Origin: Sphaerochaeta globosa str. Buddy
Lineage (GTDB): Bacteria; Spirochaetota; Spirochaetia; Sphaerochaetales; Sphaerochaetaceae
NCBI RefSeq assembly: GCF_000190435.1
Contig: NC_015152.1
Coordinates: 3,252,467-3,316,466, forward strand
Direction: 5' to 3'
DNA: 64,000 nt
The notes under the pieces were generated by a model. That model had not been told where the DNA came from, did not search any database, and saw only the letters and a list, made by a program, of their open reading frames with translations. Position numbers and translations under genes: made by a program. This document shows positions 42,865 to 51,959 of the stretch, in pieces (position 1 is the first letter of the stretch; every line of letters begins with the position of its first letter).

Positions 42865-44733
42865 GTGAAAACCTACGCCCCCCGCTTTGCATTTCTCCCT
42901 ACTACGCAAGAAGATTTGCGATCACGGTCCTGGGACCAAATCGACATCGCCTTCATCAGTGCCGACGCCTACGTTGATCATCCCTCCTTTGGAGCCGCAC
43001 TGCTAGCCAGATTGCTCGAGAAAGAGGGATATCGTGTGGGTATTATCGCACAACCCGACTGGAACTCAACCAAAGATTTTCTCAAAATGGGAAAACCAAG
43101 GCTATGTTGCATGATAAGCGGTGGAAACATCGACAGTATGGTCTCCCACTATACTGCAAACAACAAACCGCGCAGTGAAGACGAGTACAGCCCGGGAGGA
43201 AAAGCAAAACTGAGGCCCGACCGTCCGACACTTGTGTATACCGCAAAAGCTAGACAAGCCTATGGAGCCGATATCCCTCTCATTATTGGAGGGCTGGAAG
43301 CATCGCTGAGGAGGCTAAGTCATTATGACTTTTGGACGGACAAGGTCCGTAAGCCCATTATCCTCGATGCAAAGGCCGACCTGCTTGTATATGGCATGGG
43401 AGAGAAACAGACGATTGAAATTGTCAGGCGCCTGGACAAAGGAGAGCCGATTCAAAGCATGGTCGACATCAAGGGAACCGTGTATGCAACGAATCGTGCC
43501 AAGTTTCAGCAGGACTTGATGAGCACCATCGAAATCCCCTCCTTTGAGGAAGTCAGCGACCGGGATAAGATTTCCAACACACCCACCGTGCAAGGCAAAC
43601 AAGCCTATGCCGAGGCTTTCCAAGCCCAGTTGATGCAACAGAACCCCATCGCGGGCAAACGCATCGTCCAAGCATGCATGGAAAGGCTGGTTGTACAAAA
43701 TCCCCCGGCTCTTCCTTTGGATGAAGAACAGTTCGACCAATTATATGAACTTCCTTTCACCTTGGATGCACATCCCGACTACGAAAAGGATGGGGGTGTT
43801 CCTGCACTCAACGAGGTACAATTTTCCCTTACCAGCAATCGTGGGTGCTTTGGTTCCTGTTCCTTTTGTGCAATTACCAGCCACCAAGGAAGAATGATCC
43901 AGACCCGCAGCAAAGCTTCCCTGATCAAGGAGGCTCAGCGCATGGCTGAACACCCCGTCTTCAAGGGGTACATCCACGACCTTGGCGGTCCTACCGCCAA
44001 CTTCCAGGGCCTGGCCTGCGACCACCAAATTGAATATGGTCCGTGTCCTGCAAAAGAGTGCCTCTGGCCCAAGCCGTGCAGCAATCTCAAAGATTATCAT
44101 GGACGGTATCTGGACCTTCTTCAGGCATTGGAATCAGTGAAGGGAGTCAAGAAAGTTTTCATCCGAAGTGGTATCCGCTATGACTATTTGCTGGAAGTGT
44201 GCGACCAACAAACCCGAGAGCGTTTTATGAAGCACTTGGTTCGGAACAACGTCAGCGGTCAGTTGAAAGTTGCCCCCGAGCATGTAAGTCCGGCAGTATT
44301 GGACGCCATGGGAAAACCCAGGGCCGAGCTTTTCGACGCCTTCGGCTCACTCTACCAGGATGCAACCGAGGAAGCAGGGAAAAAGCAGTACCTTATACCG
44401 TACTTCATCGCAGCCCATCCGGGCTCTACGCTCGAGGATGCCATCACCTTGGCACTCTACCTTGAGAAGACCCGTTTTATTCCCGATCAGGTGCAGGAAT
44501 TCTATCCAACCCCCGGGACAGTCTCAACCTGTATGTACTATACTGGCCTCGACCCGCGGCCCGGCAAGAGGTTTGCCACCATCCGTGTCCCCAAAGGGCG
44601 GGAACGTCACCTGCAGAGAGCTCTTCTGCAGTACAACAAGCCTGAAAACAGGCCCTTGGTTCTTGAAGCCTTGGACAAAGCAAACAGAAAGGACTTGACG
44701 AGGATTCTCCTTGCAAGACGGTATACTTCGTGA
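42865..44733 (+). CDS. YgiQ family radical SAM protein
   Basis: This 622-residue protein of the YgiQ (UPF0313) family has an N-terminal part with RSWDQIDIAFISADAYVDHPSFG and GGLEASLRRLSHYDFW. The radical SAM cluster motif is CFGSCSFCAITSHQGR, in the CxxxCxxC form. HPGSTLEDAI and FYPTPGTVSTCMYYTG lie near the end. The function is unknown. The start is GTG at 42865. The longer frame upstream is only the antisense of the lipid kinase gene. There is no ribosome-binding site, and the promoter predicts a leaderless message. Confidence 0.9.
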   Translation: MKTYAPRFAFLPTTQEDLRSRSWDQIDIAFISADAYVDHPSFGAALLARLLEKEGYRVGIIAQPDWNSTKDFLKMGKPRLCCMISGGNIDSMVSHYTANNKPRSEDEYSPGGKAKLRPDRPTLVYTAKARQAYGADIPLIIGGLEASLRRLSHYDFWTDKVRKPIILDAKADLLVYGMGEKQTIEIVRRLDKGEPIQSMVDIKGTVYATNRAKFQQDLMSTIEIPSFEEVSDRDKISNTPTVQGKQAYAEAFQAQLMQQNPIAGKRIVQACMERLVVQNPPALPLDEEQFDQLYELPFTLDAHPDYEKDGGVPALNEVQFSLTSNRGCFGSCSFCAITSHQGRMIQTRSKASLIKEAQRMAEHPVFKGYIHDLGGPTANFQGLACDHQIEYGPCPAKECLWPKPCSNLKDYHGRYLDLLQALESVKGVKKVFIRSGIRYDYLLEVCDQQTRERFMKHLVRNNVSGQLKVAPEHVSPAVLDAMGKPRAELFDAFGSLYQDATEEAGKKQYLIPYFIAAHPGSTLEDAITLALYLEKTRFIPDQVQEFYPTPGTVSTCMYYTGLDPRPGKRFATIRVPKGRERHLQRALLQYNKPENRPLVLEALDKANRKDLTRILLARRYTS

Positions 44734-46092
44734 CTCGAGATATTTCAGAACGGAAGGATTTTTTCCTGAAAATGTTTTCCATCGCCCTTCCGGTGGTAGT
44801 ACAAAGCCTGCTCAATAATTCCCTTTCCTTCGTCGACACCCTGATGATCGGGCAATTGGGGGAATCATCCATCGCTGCCGTTGCGTTGGCCAACCAGATG
44901 TTCTTCTTGATCAGCCTCCTCTTTTTCGGTGTGACCAGCGGATCGGCGATATTCCTCTCGCAATACTGGGGTGCCCGCAACGAAACGAACATCAAGAAGG
45001 TGCTCGGCATCTCCCTTTCCATTGCAGGAATCGGGGCACTTTTTTTTTGCCTTCGCTTCCTTCTTTTTCCCCCGCCAGATTATGTATATTTTCACCACTG
45101 AAGAGTCGGTAATCGGAAGCGGGATTTCCTATTTGAAAATTGTCGCCATCAGTTATCTCTTCTCAGCATTCAGCCAAATCATGGCCACCGCTTTACGCGT
45201 CATCGGAAAAGCAAAGATCCCCCTGCAGGTGGCTTTGGTCAGTCTTTCACTGAATGCAGTAGGCAACTACCTGTTGATCTTCGGTATCGGCCCCTTTCCG
45301 CAGTGGGGTGTTGCAGGAGCCGCCCTGTCAACCGCCATCAGCCGCTTGGTTGAGATGCTTGCCCTGTTGTATATCGTCTATGCACGCCACCCGGTCATCG
45401 CCATCCGAAACAGACAGGCTTTCATCTGGAGCAAGCAATTCATCCTGCACATACTCCCTACGAGCCTTCCCGTTATTCTCAACGAATTTTTCTGGGCATT
45501 GGGGATGACCACCTACAAGGTTGCCTACAGCCGGATGGGAATCGAGGCTATTGCAGCAATTAACGTTGCAGAGTCGATCGGCAACCTCTTTTTTGTTGCC
45601 ATGATGGGTGTCAGCAACGCCACCCTGATTATGATCGGTGTGAAAATCGGGGAGAAGCAAATCCCCCTTGCCCGTCTCTATGCCAAACGGTTCATCATTA
45701 CCGCCTTCTTGGTTGGTATCGGCATGGGCTTGTTTGAATTTTTCTTCGCACCGATCTTTGCCCAATTCTTCAACATCCGAGAGGAAGTGAGGCAATTGGC
45801 TATCTACTGCCTGTATATCAATGCAGCGTTGCTTCCCATCAAGAGCTTGAACATGGTTATTATTGTCGGGATTCTGCGCAGCGGCGGCGATACCCGTTAC
45901 TCTATGTTTGCAGAGATGTTCGGTGTCTGGGCCGTCGGAGTTCCCCTGGCTTTCCTTGGAGCTTTGGTATTCAAATTGAACATCTACCAGCTCTATCTCT
46001 TATTGGGAATGGAAGAGGTTTCCAAGCTTGCCCTTGGCCTCTACCGCATCAAAAAAGGGACTTGGGTCAACGACCTGACCGAGCTTCATTGA
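44730..46092 (+). pseudogene. MATE family efflux pump, frameshifted at a T9 run
   Basis: Together the two frames encode a full-length multidrug/Na+ MATE protein of about 453 residues (12 helices). The first 110 codons (GTG at 44730, overlapping the YgiQ stop) read LPVVVQSLLNNSLSFVDTLMIGQLG and stop at 45101. The remainder is one base out of frame, from about 45040 to 46092, ending KLNIYQLYLLLGMEEVSKLALG. Removing one T from the run 45040-45048 gives a smooth join: GIGALFFAFASFFFPRQIM. It is a recent mutation, a phase-variable or slippage-corrected gene, or a sequencing error. Confidence 0.85.
45040..45048 (+). repeat. T9 homopolymer at the MATE frameshift
   Basis: Nine T occur where eight would keep the MATE reading frame open. 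The same one-base excess occurs in the A9 run at 6646-6654. Confidence 0.9.
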
Positions 46093-46117
46093 CCTGTTAT
46101 GGATATGCTCGTATAGT
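46089..46117 (+). promoter_or_regulatory. nagA promoter
   Basis: TTGACC (46089-46094), 17 bases and TATAGT (46112-46117) overlap the MATE stop codon. Initiation near 46124 gives a very short leader that still contains AAGAGG before the ATG. Confidence 0.7.
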
Positions 46118-46135
46118 TTATCCAAGAGGTACCTT

Positions 46136-47320
46136 ATGAGTCTAAGAACTGTACTGACCAACGGAACTGTCGTAACCGGGTATGCAAAACTCAAGAATTG
46201 CGCCCTTTATATAAATGAGGAAGGTGAGATCGGGGATATCTTCAATATGAGAAGATTGGAGGAGAAGCACTTTCCTCCCGATACCATCATGATTGACGTA
46301 CAGGGCTCGTATATCATGCCCGGATTCATTGACTCCCACATCCATGGAATCGGGGGCTTCGGTACAGAAGACTGTAAAGCTGCATCTATTTTGGGCATGA
46401 GCGAACGCCTTGCCGATTTCGGCGTGAGCGCTTTCATGCCCACCGTCTATACCGACAAGCTTGAGCTGATGCTTGCAAGCATACAGGGCATCGTCGATGC
46501 TATGGGAAATGAGCAAGGGGCCAAAATTCTAGGTGTCAATCTTGAAGGACCCTTCATCTCGATGGCTCGCGTAGGAGCACAGAACCCTGATGGGGTGCTT
46601 CCTGTCAATCTCGATGTTTTCAACCAGCTCATCGATGCCGGTAAAGGCCATATCCTTTGCATGACGGTAGCTCCTGAGCTCAAACACATGCGTGAATTAG
46701 CTCTCTTGGCCCGGGAAAAGAACATCGTTCTCCTTGCCGGTCATACCGATGCCACCTATGAGAATATTATGGAGGGTATGCAGTGCGGCATCTTCCACTC
46801 TACCCATTTCTTCAACGCAATGAGCAGGCTGCATCACCGAAACCCCGGTACCGTGGGAGCAATCCTCATCCAACGCGAGATGCAGTGCGAAATAATCTGC
46901 GACGGTATCCATGTGCACCCGGAGCTGGTGAAGATGCTGCTCAGGGAGAAGCCGCTGGACAACATCGTCATGGTTACCGACTCACTCAAACCCACCAAGC
47001 AGAGAACCGGCTCCTTGAAGGCGAACGGTATGGATGTCGCCTTGGCAAGTGATGGTGCTTTTATCAGCATCAAGGATCCCGACCTCTTCGTTGGAAGCGG
47101 ACTTACCATGCTGCAGGGGCTGAAGAATGTCGTAGAATGGGAGATTCCCATCCAACAAGCCAGCCAGATGAGTTCAACCAATCCGGCACGCATATACAAC
47201 CTTGCCAAGCAAGGTATGTTGGTCCCCGGTTATAGGGCCGATGTGGTAGTCCTTGACCAGAATCTTCAGATGAAAGGTCTGTTCATCGACGGCAACCTGA
47301 TCAGGGACCGTTTTGCCTGA
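46136..47320 (+). CDS. nagA: N-acetylglucosamine-6-phosphate deacetylase
   Basis: NagA removes acetyl from GlcNAc-6-phosphate during amino-sugar or cell-wall recycling. The 394-residue amidohydrolase shows the metal motif PGFIDSHIHGIGGFG, VNLEGPFIS, LAGHTDATYENI, STHFFNAMSRLHHRNPG, and the catalytic Asp in VMVTDSLKP. The usual His-Leu-Phe-Asn-Ala is His-Phe-Phe-Asn-Ala here. No nagB lies beside it; pepD follows after 25 bases. Confidence 0.93.
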   Translation: MSLRTVLTNGTVVTGYAKLKNCALYINEEGEIGDIFNMRRLEEKHFPPDTIMIDVQGSYIMPGFIDSHIHGIGGFGTEDCKAASILGMSERLADFGVSAFMPTVYTDKLELMLASIQGIVDAMGNEQGAKILGVNLEGPFISMARVGAQNPDGVLPVNLDVFNQLIDAGKGHILCMTVAPELKHMRELALLAREKNIVLLAGHTDATYENIMEGMQCGIFHSTHFFNAMSRLHHRNPGTVGAILIQREMQCEIICDGIHVHPELVKMLLREKPLDNIVMVTDSLKPTKQRTGSLKANGMDVALASDGAFISIKDPDLFVGSGLTMLQGLKNVVEWEIPIQQASQMSSTNPARIYNLAKQGMLVPGYRADVVVLDQNLQMKGLFIDGNLIRDRFA

Positions 47321-47345
47321 AACACACAAGTAAGGAGTATATAGG

Positions 47346-48791
47346 ATGCAGAACGCTGTAAAGGGTCTGAAGCCCGAAAATCTGTGGCGCTATTTTTCTG
47401 AACTTTCCGACATTCCCCGGGAGTCGGGCAACGAAGAAGGGGTACGGCAGTTTTTGCTTGCCTTTGCCAAGGAGCACAACCTTGAAGCGATTGTCGATTC
47501 CATCGGCAATGTCATTATTCGAAAGCAAGCCTATAAAGGTTTTGAAATGAGACCTTGGGTAGCCCTCCAAGGGCATATGGATATGGTGTGCGTCAAGGAA
47601 GAAGGAAGCAACCATGACTTTTCCAAGGACCCGATAACACTGGTTCGTGACGGGGACTTCCTCAAAGCCGACAAAACTACACTTGGAGGAGACAACGGCA
47701 TCGCCATCGCCCTTGTTCTGGATATCCTCAGCGACCCAACATGCAAGCACGGACCGATCGAGGCCCTTTTCACCATCAGCGAAGAGACCGGGTTGAACGG
47801 AGCCTTCGGCGTTGAGCAGAAGTACATCAATAGTCGCCTTATGCTCAACCTTGACAGCGAAGAGGAAGGGGTGCTGTATATCGGTTGTGCCGGAGGTATC
47901 GAAGTTCGTTCTTCACTGCCGGTAACGTATTCGAAGGTAGACTCGAAGTACAAAGCCTTCCTCCTGACTGCCAATGGCATGCTCGGAGGACATAGCGGAG
48001 CGGAGATCCATACCCAGCGTGCCAATGCGATCAAGGTGGCTGCTCGAATCCTGCATCAAGGTCCGGACTTCCAGGTATTCAAAGCGGAAGGCGGAACCAA
48101 GCGCAATGTCATTCCATCGGTATGCACCGTCGGCTTGGTTGTCGATTCCAAGGATGCCGACAAGCTGACGACCTTGGTTGAGAAGGTGCAGGCTGAACTT
48201 GCAGGCGAGTATGAGATCTCCGATCCCGACCTTGCAATCTCCTTGGTCGAGACCAACCTTCCCCTGAAGGCCGTCGACAAAGAGATCAGTCGCAGATTCT
48301 TTACGGCCGTCTATGCAGCCTTGCATGGTGTGGATGCAATGAGCATGTCGATTCCGGGCATTGTTGAGACTTCCTCAAACCTGGCGATCATGCGTTTGGA
48401 AGAAGATGGGTTCAAAGTAATCTCAAGCCATCGCTCTTCGATACTCAGCTCCCGTGATGACGTTGCCAGACGGTTTGCCGCAGTGTTCACCTTGGCAGGG
48501 GCCAAAGTCAGTTTTGAAGGAGCCTATCCTTCCTGGAAACCCAATCCCCACTCTGCACTGACCGGGTTCTGTGCAAAGGCGTATGAAGAGTACAGTGGTA
48601 AAAAAGCCACAATTACCGCAATCCATGCCGGTCTTGAATGCGGAATCATCAACAGTAGGATTGAGGGGATGGACTCGGTGTCCTTCGGCCCCGACATGTA
48701 CGATGTACATTCCGTGAAAGAGAGACTTTCGATTTCGTCGGTTGAGCGTATCAGCGGCTTTACCCGTCATCTTCTTTCCATCATAGCATGA
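47346..48791 (+). CDS. pepD: Aminoacyl-histidine dipeptidase (M20/PepD)
   Basis: This cytosolic dipeptidase has 481 residues. M20 motifs are complete: LQGHMDMVCVK, the bridging-Asp block LGGDNGIAIALVLDIL, the catalytic Glu pair SEETGLNGAFG, LNLDSEEEGVLYIGCAGG, and a dimerisation lid (GHSGAEIHTQRANAIK). The late His is in AIHAGLECG. AAGGAG precedes the ATG. Its stop overlaps the next start (ATGA). Confidence 0.95.
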   Translation: MQNAVKGLKPENLWRYFSELSDIPRESGNEEGVRQFLLAFAKEHNLEAIVDSIGNVIIRKQAYKGFEMRPWVALQGHMDMVCVKEEGSNHDFSKDPITLVRDGDFLKADKTTLGGDNGIAIALVLDILSDPTCKHGPIEALFTISEETGLNGAFGVEQKYINSRLMLNLDSEEEGVLYIGCAGGIEVRSSLPVTYSKVDSKYKAFLLTANGMLGGHSGAEIHTQRANAIKVAARILHQGPDFQVFKAEGGTKRNVIPSVCTVGLVVDSKDADKLTTLVEKVQAELAGEYEISDPDLAISLVETNLPLKAVDKEISRRFFTAVYAALHGVDAMSMSIPGIVETSSNLAIMRLEEDGFKVISSHRSSILSSRDDVARRFAAVFTLAGAKVSFEGAYPSWKPNPHSALTGFCAKAYEEYSGKKATITAIHAGLECGIINSRIEGMDSVSFGPDMYDVHSVKERLSISSVERISGFTRHLLSIIA

Positions 48792-49516
48792 GAAAGATAG
48801 TAATCGGTCTGGGAGGGGTGTATGGCAAGGCTCCTCCCAGTTCAGCCTTTCCAACACTCAGGCGCCTGTTTACCAACGAAGGATATCTGTCCAAGCTGCA
48901 AAAGGCAGGAGCCTTGCCAATCCTATTGCCTGTCGTACCCAATACTGATATTGCACAACTTGTCGGTATGTGCGACGGCATCCTCCTTCCTGGGGGTTCT
49001 GATATCGACCCATCGCTCTATCAAGCGGACAGGCATCCATTGTGCGGACCCTCCGATTTGGATGTCGACCGCTATCAGATTGAACTTTTCAAGTCAGCCC
49101 GAGAGCAACAAAAACCCGTACTCGGGATTTGCAGAGGTGCACAGCTGATCAATGTTGCCCAAGGGGGGACATTGTTTCAGGACTGCAGTCTTCAAAGCGA
49201 AAAGCCGCTCACCCACCCGGATTACGAAAGATGGGGCTCGGTAAGCCACCAGATAACGGTATCACCTTCATCGATGCTCTTTGGCATCCTTAAAACCCCT
49301 ACACTGGGGGTGAACAGTCTGCACCACCAAAGCGTGGCAACATTGGGAGCGGATTGCATTGCCACCGCCTTCTCCTGTGACGGTTCCATCGAAGCTGTTG
49401 AGATTGGTAGTGGAGCATGGACTGTGGGCGTGCAATGGCACCCGGAGGCGATGGGAAGTGAGATGGATTGCCTGTTCGATGCCTTCCTGAGCCAAGTACG
49501 CAGGCCCCTTTCATGA
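48788..49516 (+). CDS. Class I glutamine amidotransferase-like hydrolase (PuuD type)
   Basis: This 242-residue protein resembles gamma-glutamyl-GABA hydrolase. It has LLPGGSDIDPSLYQ, DRYQIELFKSAREQQKPVLGICRGAQLINVAQGG with the nucleophile Cys, NSLHHQSV and the closing QWHPEAMGSE. It is translationally coupled to pepD by ATGA, suggesting peptide or gamma-glutamyl compound salvage. The exact substrate is inferred. Confidence 0.9.
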   Translation: MRKIVIGLGGVYGKAPPSSAFPTLRRLFTNEGYLSKLQKAGALPILLPVVPNTDIAQLVGMCDGILLPGGSDIDPSLYQADRHPLCGPSDLDVDRYQIELFKSAREQQKPVLGICRGAQLINVAQGGTLFQDCSLQSEKPLTHPDYERWGSVSHQITVSPSSMLFGILKTPTLGVNSLHHQSVATLGADCIATAFSCDGSIEAVEIGSGAWTVGVQWHPEAMGSEMDCLFDAFLSQVRRPLS

Positions 49517-49544
49517 AGAAAGTCCGGGAAACCCGGACTTTCTT
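49516..49544. terminator. Strong hairpin terminator between convergent genes
   Basis: A perfect 13-base stem (49516-49528 with 49532-49544) with a loop of AAA separates the amidotransferase and flavodiiron genes. The arms AAGAAAG/CTTTCTT give short T-rich tails on both strands. Confidence 0.85.
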
Positions 49545-49550
49545 ACTGTC

Positions 49551-50759
49551 TCAACCTTTTATTTCCTTGGCCATTGCCTTGGCAAGCTCATAGGCCTTCT
49601 TCTTGTCCTCGTCAGTGGGAGAACCTTGATACTCGATCACACCCTTGCAGTCGAGCTTCATTGCAGTTGAAAACTCATCAAACTGCTTCTGAGCCCCACC
49701 GGACCAACCAAACGATCCAAAGCGCAATGTCTTGCGGCCTGTTACATGGCTGCGTTCAAGGATGTCCAACACATGGTACATGGGCGGGAACATCTTATAC
49801 TCATAGGTGGGCATGCCGATGACCAAACCTTCGCTTCTCCACACCTTCTCCAACACGAAGGACTCATGCGTCTGGGGAACCTGCAGAACATGAACGGGAA
49901 GGCCTTCACTTTTGATTCCCTCAACGATGGAAGAGAGGAGCGCTTGGGTATTGCCGTACATGCTCGACCAAATGACGGCTACTTCCTTCTCCCTGGGTCC
50001 TTGCATATAGGTTGCCAGACGCTTGTACCAGTCGATGATTTTCTTCGGTTCAGATCGCCATACCACCCCATGACTCGGAGCCACGACCTTGATATCCAAA
50101 CCATCCAGCTTTGCAATGCCCCGAATGACGAAGGATGAGAAGGAGGAGACAATGTTTGCATAGTAGCGTTCTGTCTCACTAGCCAGATGTACCAAGGACT
50201 CTTCGCTTTGCTCGTCATCAAAGCATGCATCATACCGCCCGAACGATCCAAAAGCATCACAGCTGAAGAGAATCCCGTCCTCAACCAGGAAGGTCATCAT
50301 AGTCTCCGGCCAGTGAATGTTCGGAGTCATGAAAAACTGCAGGGTCTTCCCACCAAGATCGAGTGTTTCCCCGTCCTTGACGGCACGGACATTTTTCTCA
50401 ATCTTGTAAAAGTGTTTGATCAGGCTGACTGCCTTGTCGCTGCAGAGAATTTGTACATCAGGATACTTTGCAACTATCTTTGCCATTGCCCCGGTGTGGT
50501 CGGGTTCCATATGGTTGATAATAATATAATCAAGATTGCCCGCCCCGAGTGAGAGGGATTCGAGCTGCTGGTCCACTGCATCCAAGGCACCATCCCAGTC
50601 CTTCACCAGGTCGATCAACACGCGCTTATTGCCACCCTTGATCACATAGGAGTTCAACATTACTCCGTCTGGAATGGGCCAAATTCCTTCAAACAGGTCA
50701 CGGTTGCCGATCTGTGCGGCAACACGGTAGACTCCGTCTGCCAGTCTGTCAGGTTTCAT
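49551..50759 (-). CDS. Flavodiiron protein (A-type)
   Basis: This 402-residue oxygen or NO reductase has a metallo-beta-lactamase-like diiron domain and a C-terminal flavodoxin. Diiron ligands are visible: HMEPDHTGAM (HxExDH), NIHWPETM, FSCDAFGS and APSHGVVW. The flavodoxin FMN loop is SSMYGNTQAL. There is no rubredoxin domain. It protects anaerobes from O2 or NO. AAGGAG precedes the ATG, and a perfect 8+8 palindrome lies 32-52 bases upstream. Confidence 0.95.
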   Translation of the reverse strand: MKPDRLADGVYRVAAQIGNRDLFEGIWPIPDGVMLNSYVIKGGNKRVLIDLVKDWDGALDAVDQQLESLSLGAGNLDYIIINHMEPDHTGAMAKIVAKYPDVQILCSDKAVSLIKHFYKIEKNVRAVKDGETLDLGGKTLQFFMTPNIHWPETMMTFLVEDGILFSCDAFGSFGRYDACFDDEQSEESLVHLASETERYYANIVSSFSSFVIRGIAKLDGLDIKVVAPSHGVVWRSEPKKIIDWYKRLATYMQGPREKEVAVIWSSMYGNTQALLSSIVEGIKSEGLPVHVLQVPQTHESFVLEKVWRSEGLVIGMPTYEYKMFPPMYHVLDILERSHVTGRKTLRFGSFGWSGGAQKQFDEFSTAMKLDCKGVIEYQGSPTDEDKKKAYELAKAMAKEIKG

Positions 50760-50790
50760 TTCGTTGTATCTCCTTACTCTTCATACGATA

Positions 50791-50811
50791 CACAATATTG
50801 ACGATATTGTG
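50791..50811. promoter_or_regulatory. Palindromic operator candidate upstream of the flavodiiron gene
   Basis: CACAATAT (50791-50798) and ATATTGTG (50804-50811) form a perfect inverted repeat around TGACG, in the promoter region of the flavodiiron gene. Length and symmetry fit a dimeric redox or NO sensor (Crp/Fnr or Rrf2 type), but it matches no consensus that I know. Confidence 0.55.
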
Positions 50812-50813
50812 AA

Positions 50814-51512
50814 TCAGAAATGTAACTGGCTTTCCTTTTGCAAGGCAAAAATGGAAGCCTGAATTTCCTTGTAGGGGCTCATGTGCAAGGCAAGCAGGGC
50901 ATGAAACTCCTTGGAATGGTTGAAATGCACCAAGTGAGCCATTTCATGCAGCACCAGATAGGAGAGCTGACGATCGTCCAGGATTTGGCAGCGAAGAGAG
51001 AAATTCAACCGTCCCTTTGCCGAACAGCTTCCCCACCTGCTCTTGCTGTCCCGTACTGAAAAGGGTGGTTGTACAACCTCAAGACGTTTGGCCCATAAAG
51101 AGAGCAAAGGCTCAACCCTTGCCTTGACAGATTGGCGGTACAGCGTTTTTACCAAGTGTTGGACTACCAGCGCCTCCGCCTCTTTTCCGACATGGGTTAC
51201 CACCAACCTCTCTTCAATAACAGCGATGGAATTTTTTGCACCCTGTTTCAGCTCAAGGCAATAGCGCTTTCCTCCAAACAGGAAGGTATCGCCACTTTGG
51301 TAGGTGTGCAGGTGCATCTTCTGGGTGCTGATCGCCTGTCTCAAAGTTTCCTGATGGCTTACGAGCACCCGCTCGATGGCGGCGACCGAAACTCGATACG
51401 GTGCATTTACCTTGACGGTCCCATCCCCAAGTACGCGCACAGAAATGAGACGACTGGTACGTCTGCGCTCCAACGTGTAGGGAATGGATGCTACTTTACC
51501 CTGTGTTTTCAT
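50814..51512 (-). CDS. YgjP-type zinc metallopeptidase domain protein
   Basis: This 232-residue protein has the DUF45/YgjP fold: IPYTLERRRTSRLISVRVLGDGTVKVNAPY at the start, DSKSRWGSCSAKGRLNFSLRCQIL, and the metal site YLVLHEMAHLVHFNHSKEFH (HExxH with a following His). The start is the ATG at 51512. The promoter of the divergent small gene overlaps it. A role in protein quality control is often suggested but not proved. Confidence 0.9.
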   Translation of the reverse strand: MKTQGKVASIPYTLERRRTSRLISVRVLGDGTVKVNAPYRVSVAAIERVLVSHQETLRQAISTQKMHLHTYQSGDTFLFGGKRYCLELKQGAKNSIAVIEERLVVTHVGKEAEALVVQHLVKTLYRQSVKARVEPLLSLWAKRLEVVQPPFSVRDSKSRWGSCSAKGRLNFSLRCQILDDRQLSYLVLHEMAHLVHFNHSKEFHALLALHMSPYKEIQASIFALQKESQLHF

Positions 51513-51523
51513 TCTGCTACAGT
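51495..51523 (+). promoter_or_regulatory. Promoter of the 142-residue hypothetical gene
   Basis: TTTACC (51495-51500), 17 bases and TACAGT (51518-51523) lie 7 bases before the ATG at 51531. It overlaps the start of the divergent YgjP-type gene. Confidence 0.6.
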
Positions 51524-51530
51524 ATCTCCC

Positions 51531-51959
51531 ATGCAACAACCCAAGTCCATGATTTTACATCTCCAACAGCCCATAACCTACCAAATGGCACCGTTTTCTG
51601 CTTCTGATGCACAGATGGCATATGAACATATGCTCTCATACCTTGACACCCAAGAAGTAGGAAGCGAGGGCTGTATCGCCCTCTCCTCCACCCAAAACCT
51701 TCTGTTTCAGGGAATCCAAAATCCTCCCGATGAAGAAACCCGGTATGCTGTCCAACAGGGTCTTGAACAACCGCAGCTATCGGGCCCCTATCATATTGAA
51801 CCAGGCCGTTATGAGTTCATCCAGCTTGCACCAACCGACAGCTTGGTGGATTTGCTCTCGAACATTCCCATGCTCTTTGATGGACCAAACTGCATCTATG
51901 TTCGGCTGCTCAAGGAAAACCCCATCGCCATCATCGCCCAGCTATGGGTGGTGCGCTAA
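51531..51959 (+). CDS. Conserved hypothetical protein (142 residues)
   Basis: This soluble, slightly acidic protein is not recognised. The sequence has YEHMLSYLDTQEVGSEGCIALSSTQNLLFQGIQNPP in the middle and GRYEFIQLAPTD, then FDGPNCIYVRLLKENPIAIIAQLWVVR at the end. It has no ribosome-binding site and a promoter that predicts a leaderless start. It overlaps the end of the convergent LysO gene by 4 bases. Confidence 0.7.
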   Translation: MQQPKSMILHLQQPITYQMAPFSASDAQMAYEHMLSYLDTQEVGSEGCIALSSTQNLLFQGIQNPPDEETRYAVQQGLEQPQLSGPYHIEPGRYEFIQLAPTDSLVDLLSNIPMLFDGPNCIYVRLLKENPIAIIAQLWVVR

